In this document: piece by piece, positions 1-11,195 of the stretch
Position numbering within the stretch: position 1 is the stretch's first letter
Layout: each line of letters begins with the position of its first letter
Source: Streptomyces sp. NBC_01481
Lineage (GTDB): Bacteria; Actinomycetota; Actinomycetes; Streptomycetales; Streptomycetaceae
Length of the DNA stretch: 64,000 nt
Assembly: GCF_026339995.1 (NCBI RefSeq)
Contig: NZ_JAPEPT010000009.1
Location: forward strand, 1 to 64,000
Reading direction: 5' to 3'
Made by a program: the position numbers and the translations under genes
The notes under the pieces: model-generated
Database searches by the model: none
What the model saw: only the letters and a program-made list of their open reading frames with translations
Told to the model about the DNA's origin: nothing

Positions 1-1289
1 GCGGCGGGAAAAGCATCGCCACCGGGCCGCGCAGTTCTGGATGCGCAGCTCGCTCTGCGCGGCGCTCAAGAACGGTGCGCCGTCTCGAAACCGGTGTGGC
101 TCAACTCCAGCGAACAGCCGAAGTGGGCACTCCTCGCCCGCCGTGACCGAGCAGATCGCGGCGCCCAACACCCCTGTGCCGCGTCGAGTTCCGCGCTTCG
201 CCACGCCCTCGTTGATGAGTTGAAGCCGTGGACCACTTCGAGCCCACCGCCGGTGAGCGGCAGCGACCACCATCTCCAGGACGCCGCCCTCGGCTGAAGG
301 CGCGCCTCACCCTGCTGAAAGCCGCTTCCCTCAAGGCAAGGATAGCGGGGCGACATCGCTGAATGGGCGACGTCCATCTACGGGCGAAGTCGGCGATCTT
401 CCAAGCGAGCGCTTCATCAGGCAGGTCAGTGAGCGAGGTCGTCGTTCCAGAAGTAGTTGACCATTCCATGTATTGCCGCAGGCAGCGGCGACTGGGCGAA
501 GAAGCAGAGTGGACATGGGCAGCTTGGGGCGATCGCGGGCGCGCTTCTCGGCGCCCAGTGACGACGCAGGCCAGCGCCGTCGATCTCCAGGCAGTTGTCG
601 AAGAACTGAAGAGCGGCTCGCTGATCAGCGCGAGGTCGCCTGCCATGCGGTCAGCGGCCGTTCAACGACGGGGTTCTACCGGACTGGCGCCGTTTGCCAG
701 GCCAGGGCGACATTGAATCGATCGCGGGCTGGCGCGCCCTCGATGCACCTGGCGCCGACATGCCATTCCTCGTCCGCGAGCACCAGCAACCCGAAGAGCC
801 GCACGATCCTGCGCAGGGCGACTGGACGGCGTCCTTCTTGAGCCGGCACCGCGGGACCGCCGGGCGACCCCGCTCGCTATCCGGTCATGACCGCCCCGGC
901 GAGGGCAAGTCTGGTAACTGAAACGCCTGCCGTATGGCAGCGCGCCAGAAGAAGGTCACGTCGCGCCGGCGGCCTTCGCGATCGGCCTCGACAATCTTAC
1001 CATCGTGTACGAGGCGAAGCCGACTTCCCGGGCGTCCCCGCAATCATGAAGCGCGGTAGGGATGGCCGGCGAGCCGGGGTCTTGGATTCGGGGTGTTCGC
1101 GAAGGCCGTCATCCGTCCTGCAAGCTATCGCACCGTCCTTGAGAGCTCGCGGGGAAGGCCATCGGCCAGGTGATCGGCTACCCGATGAAGCTACCGACGG
1201 GACTGCGGCGGAGGAGCTGCGATGCGTGACCTGGGTGGAGCTTATCGAGCTGGTACATGAGCGCACCGAACGTGCACGCGGACCGGGAA
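1..1289. other. Frame-disrupted contig-end sequence, no intact gene
   Basis: No open frame here has a recognisable product. Short open stretches stop or change frame every few tens of bases although the base composition stays Streptomyces-like. It is continuous with the damaged sequence up to 8373, where known genes can be followed only by jumping frames. I therefore read it as low-quality sequence and name no gene in it. Confidence 0.6.
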
Positions 1290-2530
1290 GAAGGTGATCG
1301 AAGGGCCGCCGCCTCTACGCGCCGACTGGGCGAGCGCATCGAACGCACGCTGCCGCGTCGCGGCCGGTGTGCGACCGGGCGACTGGTCTCGCATCGAGCC
1401 CCCAACACCCTCGACTGGATCGTCCTGGCGCTCAACAGGCGACGGCAGGGCGATGCTGGTCTACAACACCCTGAGCTGTACGCCCGTACTCGCGCAGCCG
1501 CGCCGGATATCTTCGATCACCGGCACTACCAGCACTCGTCACTTCCTGCAGCGCGCAGATGGACGCGCATCTGGAGCAGGTGGTGGTCCTCGCCGACCTT
1601 GCCCGGGCTTCCTGCGCACCTGGAAGAACTCCCTGGCGGGCGGCGACGGCGTGCAGCGCGGACGTACACCAGGCCGATCGATCTGGCCCCTCCGACATCA
1701 TCTACCTCGGGCACCGGCCGCCCCAAGGGCATCACCATGCGTTACCAAAGCAACACGACGATGATAGACGAGCTCTCGCCGGACTGCGGGGTGACCTTCT
1801 CCTGGTCATCGGAACCCATCACCACTGCTGAGGATGCCGAACAGGGCATCATCGCCTGGCATCGCTGACCTGGCGCGCGTGGATGCTGCACCAGCCCGTC
1901 TTCAACGTCGACCTGGTACTCCAGCCGCTTGTCGTCGAGCGCATCTCGAACTGCTGCCGGGACCGCGGCGCTGCTGGTCCTGCTCGATGCATCCGGCTGC
2001 CGTCCGGCGATCTGACGCGCTCGACAGTGCCGATGTCCGCAGGTGTGCGGCGGTCGTGCCGCTCAGCTCGTCGACGGCTGCTGATGAACTGCATCGGCCA
2101 CCGTCGCGCTGGCCTCTCGGGCGGCGGCATCGTCGCCGTACCGCCGGCGGCCTCCAGGACATCGCGACACCTGGGCCAGGGCGATCTCCCGGCACCTGAG
2201 ATCCACTCGGCGACACCAGCGAGCCGGCAGGAGATGCCGCCTTCTGCGCCGGCCTGGCGTAGTACAGGGCTACTTCGAGGACCCGGACGAGACGGCGAAG
2301 GCGATCACGAGGAGACGGCTGGCACGGACAGGGGATGACCAGGGTGCTGGACCAGGGCGGCAATCTGGATCACCACCGCGACCGGATCGGTTATGTTCGT
2401 CGGCGGCTTCCGCGCGGCACCGGCGAGTCGAGCGCTTCCTCGGCGCACCACCCCGGACATCGCGGACATCAACGGTGATCAGCACCTGGTGCCGAAGCTG
2501 ACGAGGTGGGCAAGGCGTACGTTGCAACAG
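1290..2530 (+). pseudogene. AMP-forming acyl-CoA ligase remnant (frame-disrupted)
   Basis: Pieces of an adenylate-forming acyl-CoA synthetase follow one another in the right order on the plus strand but in different frames. A piece resembling GVRPGDW...NTLDWIVLAL lies near 1367-1435. The core AMP-binding motif (SGTGRPKGITM, normally TSGTTGRPKG) lies near 1705-1742. A C-terminal piece reading roughly DRIG-MFVGGFRAAPA then PDIADI lies near 2378-2475, the usual hinge and lid region. The order and total span of about 1.2 kb fit the middle and end of a FadD-type enzyme of about 500 residues that activates a carboxylic acid as its CoA ester. The frame changes are too frequent for ordinary pseudogene decay, so sequencing indels are the likelier cause. 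The substrate cannot be inferred. Confidence 0.6.
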
Positions 2531-5500
2531 GGCGGCGCAGGCGGCGGCAGACGGCCCTGATCTCGCGGCATCAGTTCGCGCAGGTAGACCAGGTTGCAGG
2601 GCGTTGAAGTTCGTAGAGGGCCTGCGCGGAGCAGGCGGGAAGGTCGAAGACGGAGCTCAGGGCGCGTTGAAGGCGCGGCGCCGGACGCGTCGTGAACCCG
2701 ATCACTCGAGGACGAGATGAAGTACAGGGCTTGCCGTTCTCCAGCGGGCTGCAGCTTCCTCTGGGCGCGGGTCATCTCGGGCACGGCCGCTTCGGCGATC
2801 ACCAGGCGAGGTGAGGCGCAGATGTTCTTCGCGGGGTTCCATGTCGTCGACCACGGCGCTGCGCTGCATGTCGGTGAGGTTGTGCCGGGTCGTACCCGAG
2901 AAGTACTTCGGCGGCGCGGCGGACCCTGGATGGCCCATGGCGGCCCATCAGCGTAGTCGGGGTCCTCGCTTCTCCAGGAAGCAGCTTGCGTCCTCGTATG
3001 CGGCATGTCGATGATCACCCCGGGTCGCCTTCGACTTCACCTTCATGACGTAGTTCCTGCGACCCATCGGGTGGGAGGCGGCGTCCGCGCGGCCCTGATG
3101 AGCTCCTTGTTGCCGGAGATGCTCTGTCGCGGCGGCCGTCAGGTTGGAGGGCAACCAAGGCCATTGCCCTGGCCGCTTCAACCCCGTCGGCGTTCCTGTG
3201 CATGAGCCGTCTCGGAATCCGACGTTGCGCCGATGGTTGGGATCGGAATCAATGCCCAGGGCCTGATCTGGCGGCTGGACGTTCGGTTCTCGCTCGCCTC
3301 GCCTCGAGCACGGCGGTCGAGGTCATCTCCAGGGCTGTCCAGGGTCAGGATGGTTCTTCCTGGTAGTCGATCATCGACTGGCTGCCGCGCGCCGCCGGTC
3401 TCGGCGTTGCTCTCCTCGCTTCGGACTGAGCAGAGGGCGTCGCCGTAGTAGAAGCGCCGGTCTGGTTGTAGTAGCGCTCGAGCACCTCTTCCGGATCGAT
3501 CACGTCGACGGTCAGCTCGGCGAGGAATTCCAGCACTCCGGTCGTGTCGCGCGGTCATCCCTGCTGCAGGGGCTCCTGCGGCTCGCGCGGTGGGGTGATC
3601 GTCGGCCTCGCGTGGCCATGACCTCGGTTTCCTCGGTGCTCTTGCCGTTCTTGTAGTCACCCCCTCTCCCACTCGACTTTGGTCGCCTTCAAGGCTGCGG
3701 TTGACTCGATCAGGGTCGTGGAGGAGGCGCCTGAACTCGGCGGCGTTGCGGTCGACCAGGTCAGGTTGGCGTCCTCGAGGAATTCGACGTCCACGAACGG
3801 TAGAGCGTATCGGCGCCGCGACAGCAGCCAGGCCGCCGCACCTGCTCGGCGAGGATGACGACCGCCGCGAATACGGGGACCTTGACGCCGATGTTCCTGG
3901 GACAGGTCCATTCTTGTCCTTGGCAGAGGCCGGAACAGAAGGACGACCGACACGGCGCGGTCGGATGGGCATGACGTGGAACCGATCGGCGTGGCCACTG
4001 TACCACACGGGCGAGGACAGGCCGAAAAGGGCCTGGAGCAGCCATGGGGCTTGTGACCCTGGACCGCCTTCCCCACCTGCCGGCGCGTTGCACGCCCGCT
4101 GAACGCCCGCGTCCACGGCCAAGGCCGGGACGGACAATACCAGGCCGGCCATCCCTGCTCCTGGCACTTCCTGGCGACGACGCCGGTGGCGCCAGCGGGC
4201 GGAAGTGCACCACCTCGGCGCTGGCCATGCGATTGCTGATCGGCTACGACCAGTACTCGCGAGCAGCCGGCCCGGCGCGATTCAGCAGGGCGAGATGTCT
4301 CCGCCAGGGCGCCCGACTGGTGGCGACCGGTGGTGACCTTCGGTCTCGCCGAAGAAGTACGTGGGCTTCGCGCGCAACTTCGACGGCGTGGGACGAGCGC
4401 GCGACCTGGCAAGGAGCAGGACTGCACAACGTCACCCGCGCCTGACCTCGAGAAGACGCGAAGGCATCATCAGTCACATGGGAGAGCGCGGGCCTCCTCG
4501 GCGAGGTCGGCGCAGGTCGGCCACCGATCGGCGCCTCCGCCTGGGCGAAGCGAGCAATCCGCAGGCCCCACGTGACCCACCCGCAGTCCTGGTGGGCGGG
4601 GTGGTTGGGACGTCCGGGCGCCTGCGCCGGGAAGTTCGCGCTACAGGCAGCACTCCGGCGACGTGGCCTACGGCGGTGCTGGTACCTGGTCGCCAGGTCG
4701 TCGGGTCACCAGTTCGACGTCGCCACATACCGCCACCAGGCGCGGCCGCTGGGCGCCGGCTGTGCAGGGAAGACCAGCTCCGCCAACCGCCGGCATGGTA
4801 TCGTGGGCGTCCTCCAGGGTGATCTCGCGGTCGGCGGTCAGGATCGATCTCCACGCGCCGCCAGCTGTTCACGGATCGCCACGCTGGCAGGCGGGAACAC
4901 CGTTTCCGGTGAGGAGATACGGTGCAGCTTGCTTTTCGCCGTTGGCGTCCCACCGACGTCGCCGTGCCGGAGGATGGCCCTGCCCTCGGAGGATCGCCTT
5001 GTCCATCCGGGATCTTCTTTCGAGGTCAGGTTGTCGAACTGGGGCGGGATGGTCGCGAGGTGGGTCGGTGGCCCCCCGAAGGTATATACCGTCTCGGTGC
5101 GCTCGCTGTCCAGGGTTGATACGGTCACCTCGGCCAGGCGGTGCGGCCAGGAAATGTCCATGCCTCGATCTCCTTGACCTCGACAACGTCCAGGTACAGG
5201 GTTGGCTGTGTTCATGAAGGTTCGGATGGCCTGAGCACCTGCCCAGCGCCCCGGCGTGCGCTCGAACTGGCGTCCTCCATGCCGGCTCAGCTCGTCCTTC
5301 TCGATCGGCCTCGAAGATGTCGTCGGTCTCCTGCTGCCGAGCTTGTTCCCGCCGGCGGCCTGCTGCGCTCCACTTGCGGTGTGTCGACCCAGGGTGATGT
5401 ATCCGGCCTTGATTTCCAGGAAGTGCCTGCACCGGCGGCCAGCCTCGCCGAACGAACGTCGGCCTGAGCCACAGTGTCGGCGTGCTGGAAGTGATCGAGG

Positions 5501-5789
5501 CGATGTAGTCCATGCACCCGAGAGCGGCTTCATCTACCGATGAGGCAAGCTTTGCGAGCTGTGCTTCAGGACTACCAGGAGCACTCGGTGCCGCACAGCC
5601 AGCGGACCTGCCGTCATCGAACGCGCGACGCCGAAGGTGCCACGCGGCGATCACGCCGCGCTGCCCCCTTGGCCCGCCGGCCGGCCGCTGGAATAGCGGC
5701 AGGGCCGGACCTTCGCTTCCAGGCGACCAGGGCCGGTCAGGCGGTGGATGGATCACCAGCCGTAGGCGATGAACGGTAGTTCATCCAGC
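2531..5789. other. Frame-disrupted region, genes not identifiable
   Basis: This stretch of about 3.3 kb contains only short, frame-shifting open pieces. Some minus-strand fragments look protein-like, for example MLEFLAELTVDVIDPEEVLE near 3540-3480 and TVYTFGGPPTHLATIP near 5095-5045, so it probably once encoded one or more minus-strand enzymes. None could be assigned to a family. Like its flanks it appears to be uncorrected sequence. Confidence 0.5.
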
Positions 5790-6985
5790 TTCGCGCCGCC
5801 AGCCGAGGTCCGGAAGCAGATCCGTTGCTTCGCCCGGCAGCGCAATCGCCGCCTCCATGCGGGCCAGTGGCGCGCCGATCAGCAGGTGGACCCCGGTGCC
5901 GAAGGCGAAGGTGGTCGTCCGCGCATGCCGCATCGAGCTCAGTGGAGTCGTCCTCGTAGCCGCGACGGGTCGTACCGCGGCACCTTGCCGTCCAGTGACG
6001 ATCGCGTCCCCGCCGGGATCGTCACGCCCTCGTCGTGATGTCGGTGACAGCCGATCTGCGCAGCAGACCAGGCGGGAAGGTGGTTGCGGCACCTCGTCGA
6101 TGCGCGATGTTGATCAAGCGTACAGCGGCCGAGCTGATCAGGATGCGTCGGCAGCACGACGACCACGTTGCCGATGGTTGAGCTCGTCGTCGAAACTGCT
6201 CGATGACCCAGCAGCAGCTTGTCCAGAGCAGTTCACTCTAGGCCGGGTCCGCTGCTCGTCGCGGACCTTGATGAGCTCGGTGGTCATGTCGTCCTTGCTC
6301 GCTCTTGCGCGATAGGCCGGCCAGCACCTTGCCGATCGCCCTGGACGAATGCTCCATTGCTCGAGGAGCAGGTCGGTGTCCACGTAGTAGGTATCGGCCA
6401 GGCCGGTGTCATCGACCAGTCGTCCAGGACGCCGAAGAGTTCACCAGATCATCCACATCAGCTGGCGGGGATGAACGAATCCGGCGCGCACGTCGACCAC
6501 CGTTTCCTTGGGCGCCCTCGCTACCAGGCCTTCCAGGCTCGGCGGTGATCTCCTCGGCAGGCGTACCGTCGTCCTCGCTTGTGGGCGAAGTCGGCGTAGA
6601 CGCGACGAAGCTTGCTGGCGCTCGGCGATCAGGGCTTGTCGTGGGCATGTCCACGCCCACCCAACCCGGATCAGCGGAGGTGTTCGCCGATCTCGGGAAG
6701 AGTGACTTCGGCCAGCACGGGGTCTGCTTGTCCAGGGCCGAGGATCCGCGGGTCTTGGTGTCGTATCCGGTGGTGCCCAGGCGGGGATGCCGCCAGGGCG
6801 TTCGGCCGGGCTGCAGGGCCCAGTGCACAGCAGGCGCTCTCCGCGGGGATGTCGGCGCCGAACAGGTCCAGGCCGCGGGGGTGGTTGCCTGGTCATGTGC
6901 TCGATCTCGGCTGGTCGGGGACACGGGGGTGAAGCTGACGGGCAGGGCTTCCCAGGCGACCGGTGGAAGAGGGGCGGGCGCCGAA
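5790..6985 (-). pseudogene. Cytochrome P450 (second of tandem pair), frame-disrupted
   Basis: The C-terminal half of a P450 can be pieced together on the minus strand. The beta-strand motif GVTIPAGT lies near 6035-6010, followed by RYDPSRLRG and then FAFGTGVHLLIGAPLARME near 5910-5855. The last matches the heme-ligand loop FGxGxHxCxGxxLARxE, but with Leu where the cysteine should be and one shifted position, which fits an indel rather than real loss. The span of about 1.2 kb, directly after another P450 remnant and cvnD, suits the P450 genes that often end Streptomyces conservons. Boundaries are approximate. Confidence 0.55.
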
Positions 6986-8145
6986 TTGCCGAGCGCGGGG
7001 GGTGATGGGCTCAGGTCAGGGGCGTGGTGGGCTCGATGGCTGGTACGGCGATCCGCAGCGAAGTGTGCTGTTTGACGGGACGACCGTGTTCGCCAACGGA
7101 CCACGACGGTGCGGGGGCGTGGGGGTGCGGAGGGCGCCGTCGAACTCCTTGTCCGCGAAGTGGCCAGGCGCACCAGGAAGACGACGACGGGTTACCCTTG
7201 CACCGCCGGTGACTCGGGGATGACGCGCGAAGTGGATGCCGTAGTTGAGCAGCGCGGGTCTCGTAGCGCACCTCGGCGACGGCGTCCGCGGCCAGGCGAG
7301 GCCGCCGAGGTGAGGAAGTCCAGGTAGTGAGCCCGGTTGCCGAGGATGCGGTTGAGGCGGTCCCGGAGACGAAAGCCATGGTAGTCGAGCTCTCGGCCCC
7401 GCCCTGGTGGAGACCTGCCAGGTGACCTCCTCGAGGGTGAGGTCGAGGGTGGTCGAGCAGCAGGCTGGTCGAGGTCGTCACCGCGCTCGGCATTTCTTGG
7501 CCGGCGATGAGTTCGAGCATGTCGTACTCGAGCTCGCCCTCTGCGGACTATCGCCGCCTGCTCATCTGCACGGCCAGCGTCGTTCGAGGGCGTCGCTCTT
7601 GTCGAGGCTGAAGTTGTTGAAGACCGGCGTAGCCTCCTTGGGCAGGCAGGAAGTCGGCGACGAGATCAGCGCGGCGCAGGCCGAACCGGGAGACGAGGAT
7701 GTCGACCTTGCCGTTCCGCTCGCGCAGATGGTACTGACTCCACCAGGTCGAGCGTCAAGGAGAGCGTCGGCGGTAGCGGATGTGCGCATCGCCGTCGAGC
7801 GTTGGGCGCCAGCGCATCCATGCCGAGGGATCGGGAATTCACCTCGGCGACCGGTATTGCAGGGCCTGGGGTCGTGCGACCGATCTCGGCGTCGTCGGCA
7901 GATCGAGGGCGGCGCGGCGGTCGGTGACGACGCTCGCGGGGACGCCGAGGCCAGTTCTGCAGGCCCAGTAGATCAGTCCTGGACGCCCTGGCGATCGCGT
8001 AGTAGCTCGTAGGTCTCGGCAGCGAAGCCCTCTCCAGGCGGTTGGGCCGACAGGTTGAAGGCTTCTGCAGGGCGGGGTAGGTGTTCACCCGGATGGTCTC
8101 CGTCGGCAGGGCCGAGGTGGTGCAAATCGAGGAATTCGCCATCCG
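6986..8145 (-). pseudogene. Cytochrome P450 (CvnE-type) downstream of cvnD, frame-disrupted
   Basis: Minus-strand pieces follow P450 order across several frames: GFAAETYELLR near the start (about 8030), a C-helix-like GDAHIRYRRTL near 7800-7765, an I-helix-like EYDMLELIAG near 7530-7500, and AVAEVRYE resembling the ExxR helix near 7280. Conservons of the cvn/rar type commonly carry a P450 directly after the CvnD GTPase, and the position and length of about 1.15 kb fit. The gene cannot be read in a single frame. The electron partner and substrate are unknown. Confidence 0.55.
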
Positions 8146-8715
8146 CAGGCGAAACAGCGCGTCCTGGTGGAGCGCCGTGGCCCTGGGCGTCGCAGGTCAC
8201 CATCTGGTCACCGGAAGCCCGTAGATCCGGGGCGGCGCAACTGCTCCTCGGTCGTCTTGGAGGTCGAGGCCAGTTGGGCTGCCGCGTTGTACGGGACTCC
8301 GGCTCACCAGGCTTGTGCGTCGAACAGGTGCGTCGATGCGGCCAGGTCTACCGCCAGCGCGCCGGCGACGCTTGTAGGCGATCTCGTCCCACAGCGAGCG
8401 GAAACGCTCCTGGCCGGGAGTGCCGAAGAGATACAGCACGATTCCGCCCGCCAGCGAGATCCGTCCGAAGTCGATGGCGACGGTGGTGGTGGTCTTGTCC
8501 CGTACGCCGGCGAGGTCGTCCGAGGCGACGGACGCCTCGGTGAGCTGCTCCTCGGTGTGCAGCGGGCGGATCTCGGATACCGAGTCGATCAGCGTGGTCT
8601 TGCCGACCCCGAAGGGGCCCGTCACGAGGATCTTCACCAGCTCGCGGGCGCTGTCCGGCAGATGCAGCCCGCTGGAGCTTGTGGGCTCACTGAAGCTTGA
8701 GGGCGCGGAGGCCAT
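8145..8715 (-). CDS. cvnD: CvnD-like conservon GTPase (3' half frame-disrupted)
   Basis: This is the small Ras-like GTPase of a Streptomyces conservon, thought to switch signalling by the membrane-associated CvnA/B/C complex. The first 114 residues read cleanly, with a P-loop GPFGVGKT at residues 33-40, the switch segment VAIDFGRI near 79-86 and the G3-type FGTPGQERF near 97-105. After WDEIAY (about 8374) the frame is lost, so the NKxD-type guanine-specificity region and the C-terminus cannot be read; the family is normally about 190 residues, which sets the approximate end. The start overlaps the end of cvnC by 29 bases, typical of translational coupling. The break coincides with the edge of the error-dense contig end. 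Confidence 0.85.
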
Positions 8716-9046
8716 CGGCGACTCTCTTCAACAGGTCAGGGTCGGGCTGGGCGGCGTAGGGGACCGGCGGTCGGGCGTTCACCAGCCCCTGGTCGATCAG
8801 AGCGGCGGCGAGCACGCGTACGGCGGAGACCGGCAGTTCCAGCAGGGCCGCGGTCTCCACCACCGTGAGCGAGCCGCCGTCCAGCGTTTCCAGCAGGCTC
8901 TGCTGGGCGGCGGGGAGTTCGGCGGGAGCGGGTCCCCTGCCGGTCAGCACCGAGAGGCGCTCCAGGCTGTTGCGGCTGGGCCGCGCGACCCCGCCGGTGG
9001 ACAGATAGGCGGGGACCAGGGGGCGGCCGCTCCGGCGGCCGGTCAT
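8687..9046 (-). CDS. cvnC: CvnC-like DUF742 protein
   Basis: A 119-residue DUF742 protein, the third member of the conservon. It begins with basic residues followed by LVPAYLSTGG, and its middle has the winged-helix-like SLTVVETAALLELPVSAVRVLAAALIDQG segment typical of the family (split here as residues 59-87). In studied conservons such as rar/cvn9 the CvnC partner joins a membrane-associated complex with CvnA, CvnB and the GTPase. It overlaps cvnB upstream by 4 bases and cvnD downstream by 29 bases, so the four genes form one operon. Length and order are normal. Confidence 0.9.
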   Translation of the reverse strand: MTGRRSGRPLVPAYLSTGGVARPSRNSLERLSVLTGRGPAPAELPAAQQSLLETLDGGSLTVVETAALLELPVSAVRVLAAALIDQGLVNARPPVPYAAQPDPDLLKRVADGLRALKLQ

Positions 9047-9465
9047 GCCTCAGCGCCGCCATCGGCTCCGCGGGGTGCGGCGGCCATCGCCTTCTCGCCG
9101 AGCCGTGCCACCTGCGAGTGGACGCGGTGGCCGAGCAGATCGAGGCGCACCTCGGGATCGCCGAAGGCGGCCACGCAGGTGCCGTGCGCGGTGGGCGCGA
9201 CCAGGATGTAGCCGTGGTCGGACTCGATGACTACCTGGCGCAGGACGGCGCTGTCCTGGTCGGCGAAGGCCGCGGCGGCGGTACGGCAGGCGCCCTGGAC
9301 GGTGCTGGTGATCGCGGCGACGCGTTCGGCCGAGGGCTGGGAGAGCGCGTCGGAGTAACCGGAGACGAGGCCGTCCCTGGTGAGCAGGACAGCAGCCCGT
9401 ACGTGCGGGATCTGAAGGATCGGATCGAGCACCCACGCCGTGTCGCCGGGGTCGCGGCTGGTCAT
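9043..9465 (-). CDS. cvnB: CvnB-like roadblock/LC7 protein
   Basis: A 140-residue roadblock/LC7-fold protein, second in the conservon. Roadblock proteins are regulatory partners of small GTPases, and in conservons they bind the CvnA kinase-like protein. The sequence shows the typical alternating strand/helix pattern: HVRAAVLLTRDGLVSGYSD in the first third, then GYILVAPTAHGTCVAAFGDP. The start ATG overlaps the proposed cvnA stop in an ATGA arrangement once a one-base frame correction in cvnA is accepted (see cvnA). Its own stop overlaps cvnC by 4 bases. Confidence 0.92.
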   Translation of the reverse strand: MTSRDPGDTAWVLDPILQIPHVRAAVLLTRDGLVSGYSDALSQPSAERVAAITSTVQGACRTAAAAFADQDSAVLRQVVIESDHGYILVAPTAHGTCVAAFGDPEVRLDLLGHRVHSQVARLGEKAMAAAPRGADGGAEA

Positions 9466-10909
9466 CGGGGGTCGTTCCCTTCGGCGTCGGTGGCGGATCG
9501 TGCGGCGGCCGTTCCGGACTGCAGGGCGCCGAGCGCGGCGGCGGCCTCCTCGGGGGTGCGCGCGGGCGGGGGCTCGGGCGCGGCGGACGGGCTGTGCGCG
9601 GGCGGGGCCTGCGCGGGCAGGTCGTCGGCGCGGACCCGGCGGCGGCGCCGGGGGAGTTCGTCCCCGCGCGGGCCGCCAGGGGTGAGGCCTCGTGGTGTGA
9701 GTGGGGCGCGGTGTCGCGCGCGACGGGCGCGGGCGTACGGGCCGGGCGTGCTTCCGGCGCAGGCGCGGGAGGTGCGGGGGGCGCGGCGGGTACGGGGGGC
9801 GCGGCGGGGGCTGCCTGGCGGGTCGACCGCGGGGCGCTGGCCGCGGGCGGCCGCTCGGTGGGGTCGATATGGCTGAGGAGGTGGTTCTTGACGAGCAGCA
9901 CCGCGCGTACGCCGCCGTAGGGCGAGGGAGTCGACAGGTCGACGGACAGGTCGAACTGCCGGGTCAGCTGGCCGATCGCGGCCAGGCCCATCCGGGGCGG
10001 GTCGCCGAGCTCGGAGAGCAGAATCGGGTCGCGCCCGGCCACCATCCGCTGTGCGTAGGCCCGTTCGTCCGAGGCCATGCCGACACCGGCGTCGTCGATG
10101 GTGACCGAGACTCCGTGGTGGGCGCGTTCGAGGTTCACCGCGACGGTGGTGTCGGGCGAGGAGTGCCGCAGCGCGTTGTCGAGCAGCTCGGCGACGATGA
10201 TCGCGACCGGCTCGACGGCGTGCGAGACGAGCGCGGTGCCCTCTTCGAGGTGGTTGTGGACCTGGACCCGGTGGTAGCCGACGAGCCGGGACTGGCCGCC
10301 GGTCACCGCGTCGACCAGGTGCGACTCCTCACGGGCCAGCCCCACCCAGGCCCCGCACACGACGGCGGCGACCTGCGCGCGGCGCAGGGACTGCTCGTTC
10401 TCGTGGTCGAGTGCGAAGAGGTTCTGCGCCAAGTCGGGGTCGTCGTAGCGCTGTTGCAGCCCGCGGAGTACGTCCTGCAGCCGATAGAGCCCGGCCTGGA
10501 TCTCCCGTGTGGCACCGCGCATACCGGCGCGGGCGGCGGCGTCGACCCGCTTGCGCTCCTGCGCCATCGCGGCCAGCAGCCCGGCAACCACGCTGTCCAT
10601 TCCGGCGCCCAGCTCGGTCCCGGCGAGCTCCGGGTGCAGGGCGCCGGGCACCTGGACATGCGGATGCGCGGCGCGGGTGGCCTCGGCCGGAATACGCCGC
10701 TTCGCGAGATGGACCACCTCGGCGGTGAACGCCTGCGTGGCGCGGTCGACCTCCTGCCGCGCGATGTCCAGATGGGCGCGCAGGGTGGCGATCTCCTCGC
10801 GCTGCCGGGCCCGTTGACGACGGGAACGCAGCAGCCCGCCCCCCAGAGCGAATGCCGACAGCGTCCCGGCGGCCAGGCCGCCGACGGCCAGGTCCGGTAT
10901 CTCGATCAT
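9462..10909 (-). CDS. cvnA: CvnA-like sensor kinase-type ATPase (apparent frameshift near 9662)
   Basis: The conservon's histidine-kinase-like membrane protein. Residues 5-27 form one N-terminal membrane segment (LAVGGLAAGTLSAFALGGG) followed by a basic coiled region. An HATPase_c domain follows, with the N-box ELLDNALRHS near residues 236-245 and the G-box-like DDAGVGM. A Pro/Ala-rich linker forms the tail. The frame of the domain runs on into cvnB, giving an implausible 619-residue protein. Adding one base to the C-run at 9662-9665 switches to a frame that continues the Pro/Ala/Glu-rich tail, ends in EGNDPR and stops at 9462, where TGA overlaps the cvnB ATG. I take that as the real end; a sequencing deletion or a true frameshift mutation could both explain it. 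Confidence 0.85.
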
Positions 10910-11069
10910 CGAATCGACCTCGGGGAAGGCAAGGGGGTGGGTCCGTACGGGGGAGGACCCGCACAGTACACACTGCCATCGACCGGTCGCGCACCGCTTT
11001 GAGGGAAGATCCTTTTGGAATTGTCCGAGGGAGGATCACTTCTGGCCGAAGTATCTGAATGCTCGTCAA

Positions 11070-11096
11070 GATCAAGTGGATTCACGCCACTTGATC
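11070..11096. repeat. Perfect 10-bp inverted repeat upstream of the conservon
   Basis: The arms GATCAAGTGG (11070-11079) and CCACTTGATC (11087-11096) flank a 7-base spacer. It lies about 160-190 bp upstream of the cvnA start in the 286-bp gap before afsS. It could be an operator of the conservon promoter or a weak hairpin; it lacks a T-rich tail. Nothing else in 10910-11069 is recognisable. Confidence 0.45.
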
Positions 11097-11132
11097 CTGG
11101 CGACCCGGTGGAGTGACCCCGTGGGGACGTGC

Positions 11133-11173
11133 TGCGGCCGCGACGGCCTCCCCTCCGCGCCGCCGCGGCCGCA
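11133..11173 (-). terminator. Possible afsS terminator hairpin
   Basis: The inverted repeat TGCGGCCGCG / CGCGGCCGCA (11133-11142 and 11164-11173) begins 23 bases beyond the afsS stop codon and could end its transcript. The loop of about 21 bases is long and there is no U-run, which is common for Streptomyces terminators. Confidence 0.4.
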
Positions 11174-11195
11174 CCCCGTCGAGTGAAGTCCTGAA

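Noticed and set aside
9050..9461. Extension of cvnA through cvnB
   Set aside because: The added part is Arg/Pro-rich shadow sequence over cvnB, and a one-base correction gives a normal ATGA-coupled end.
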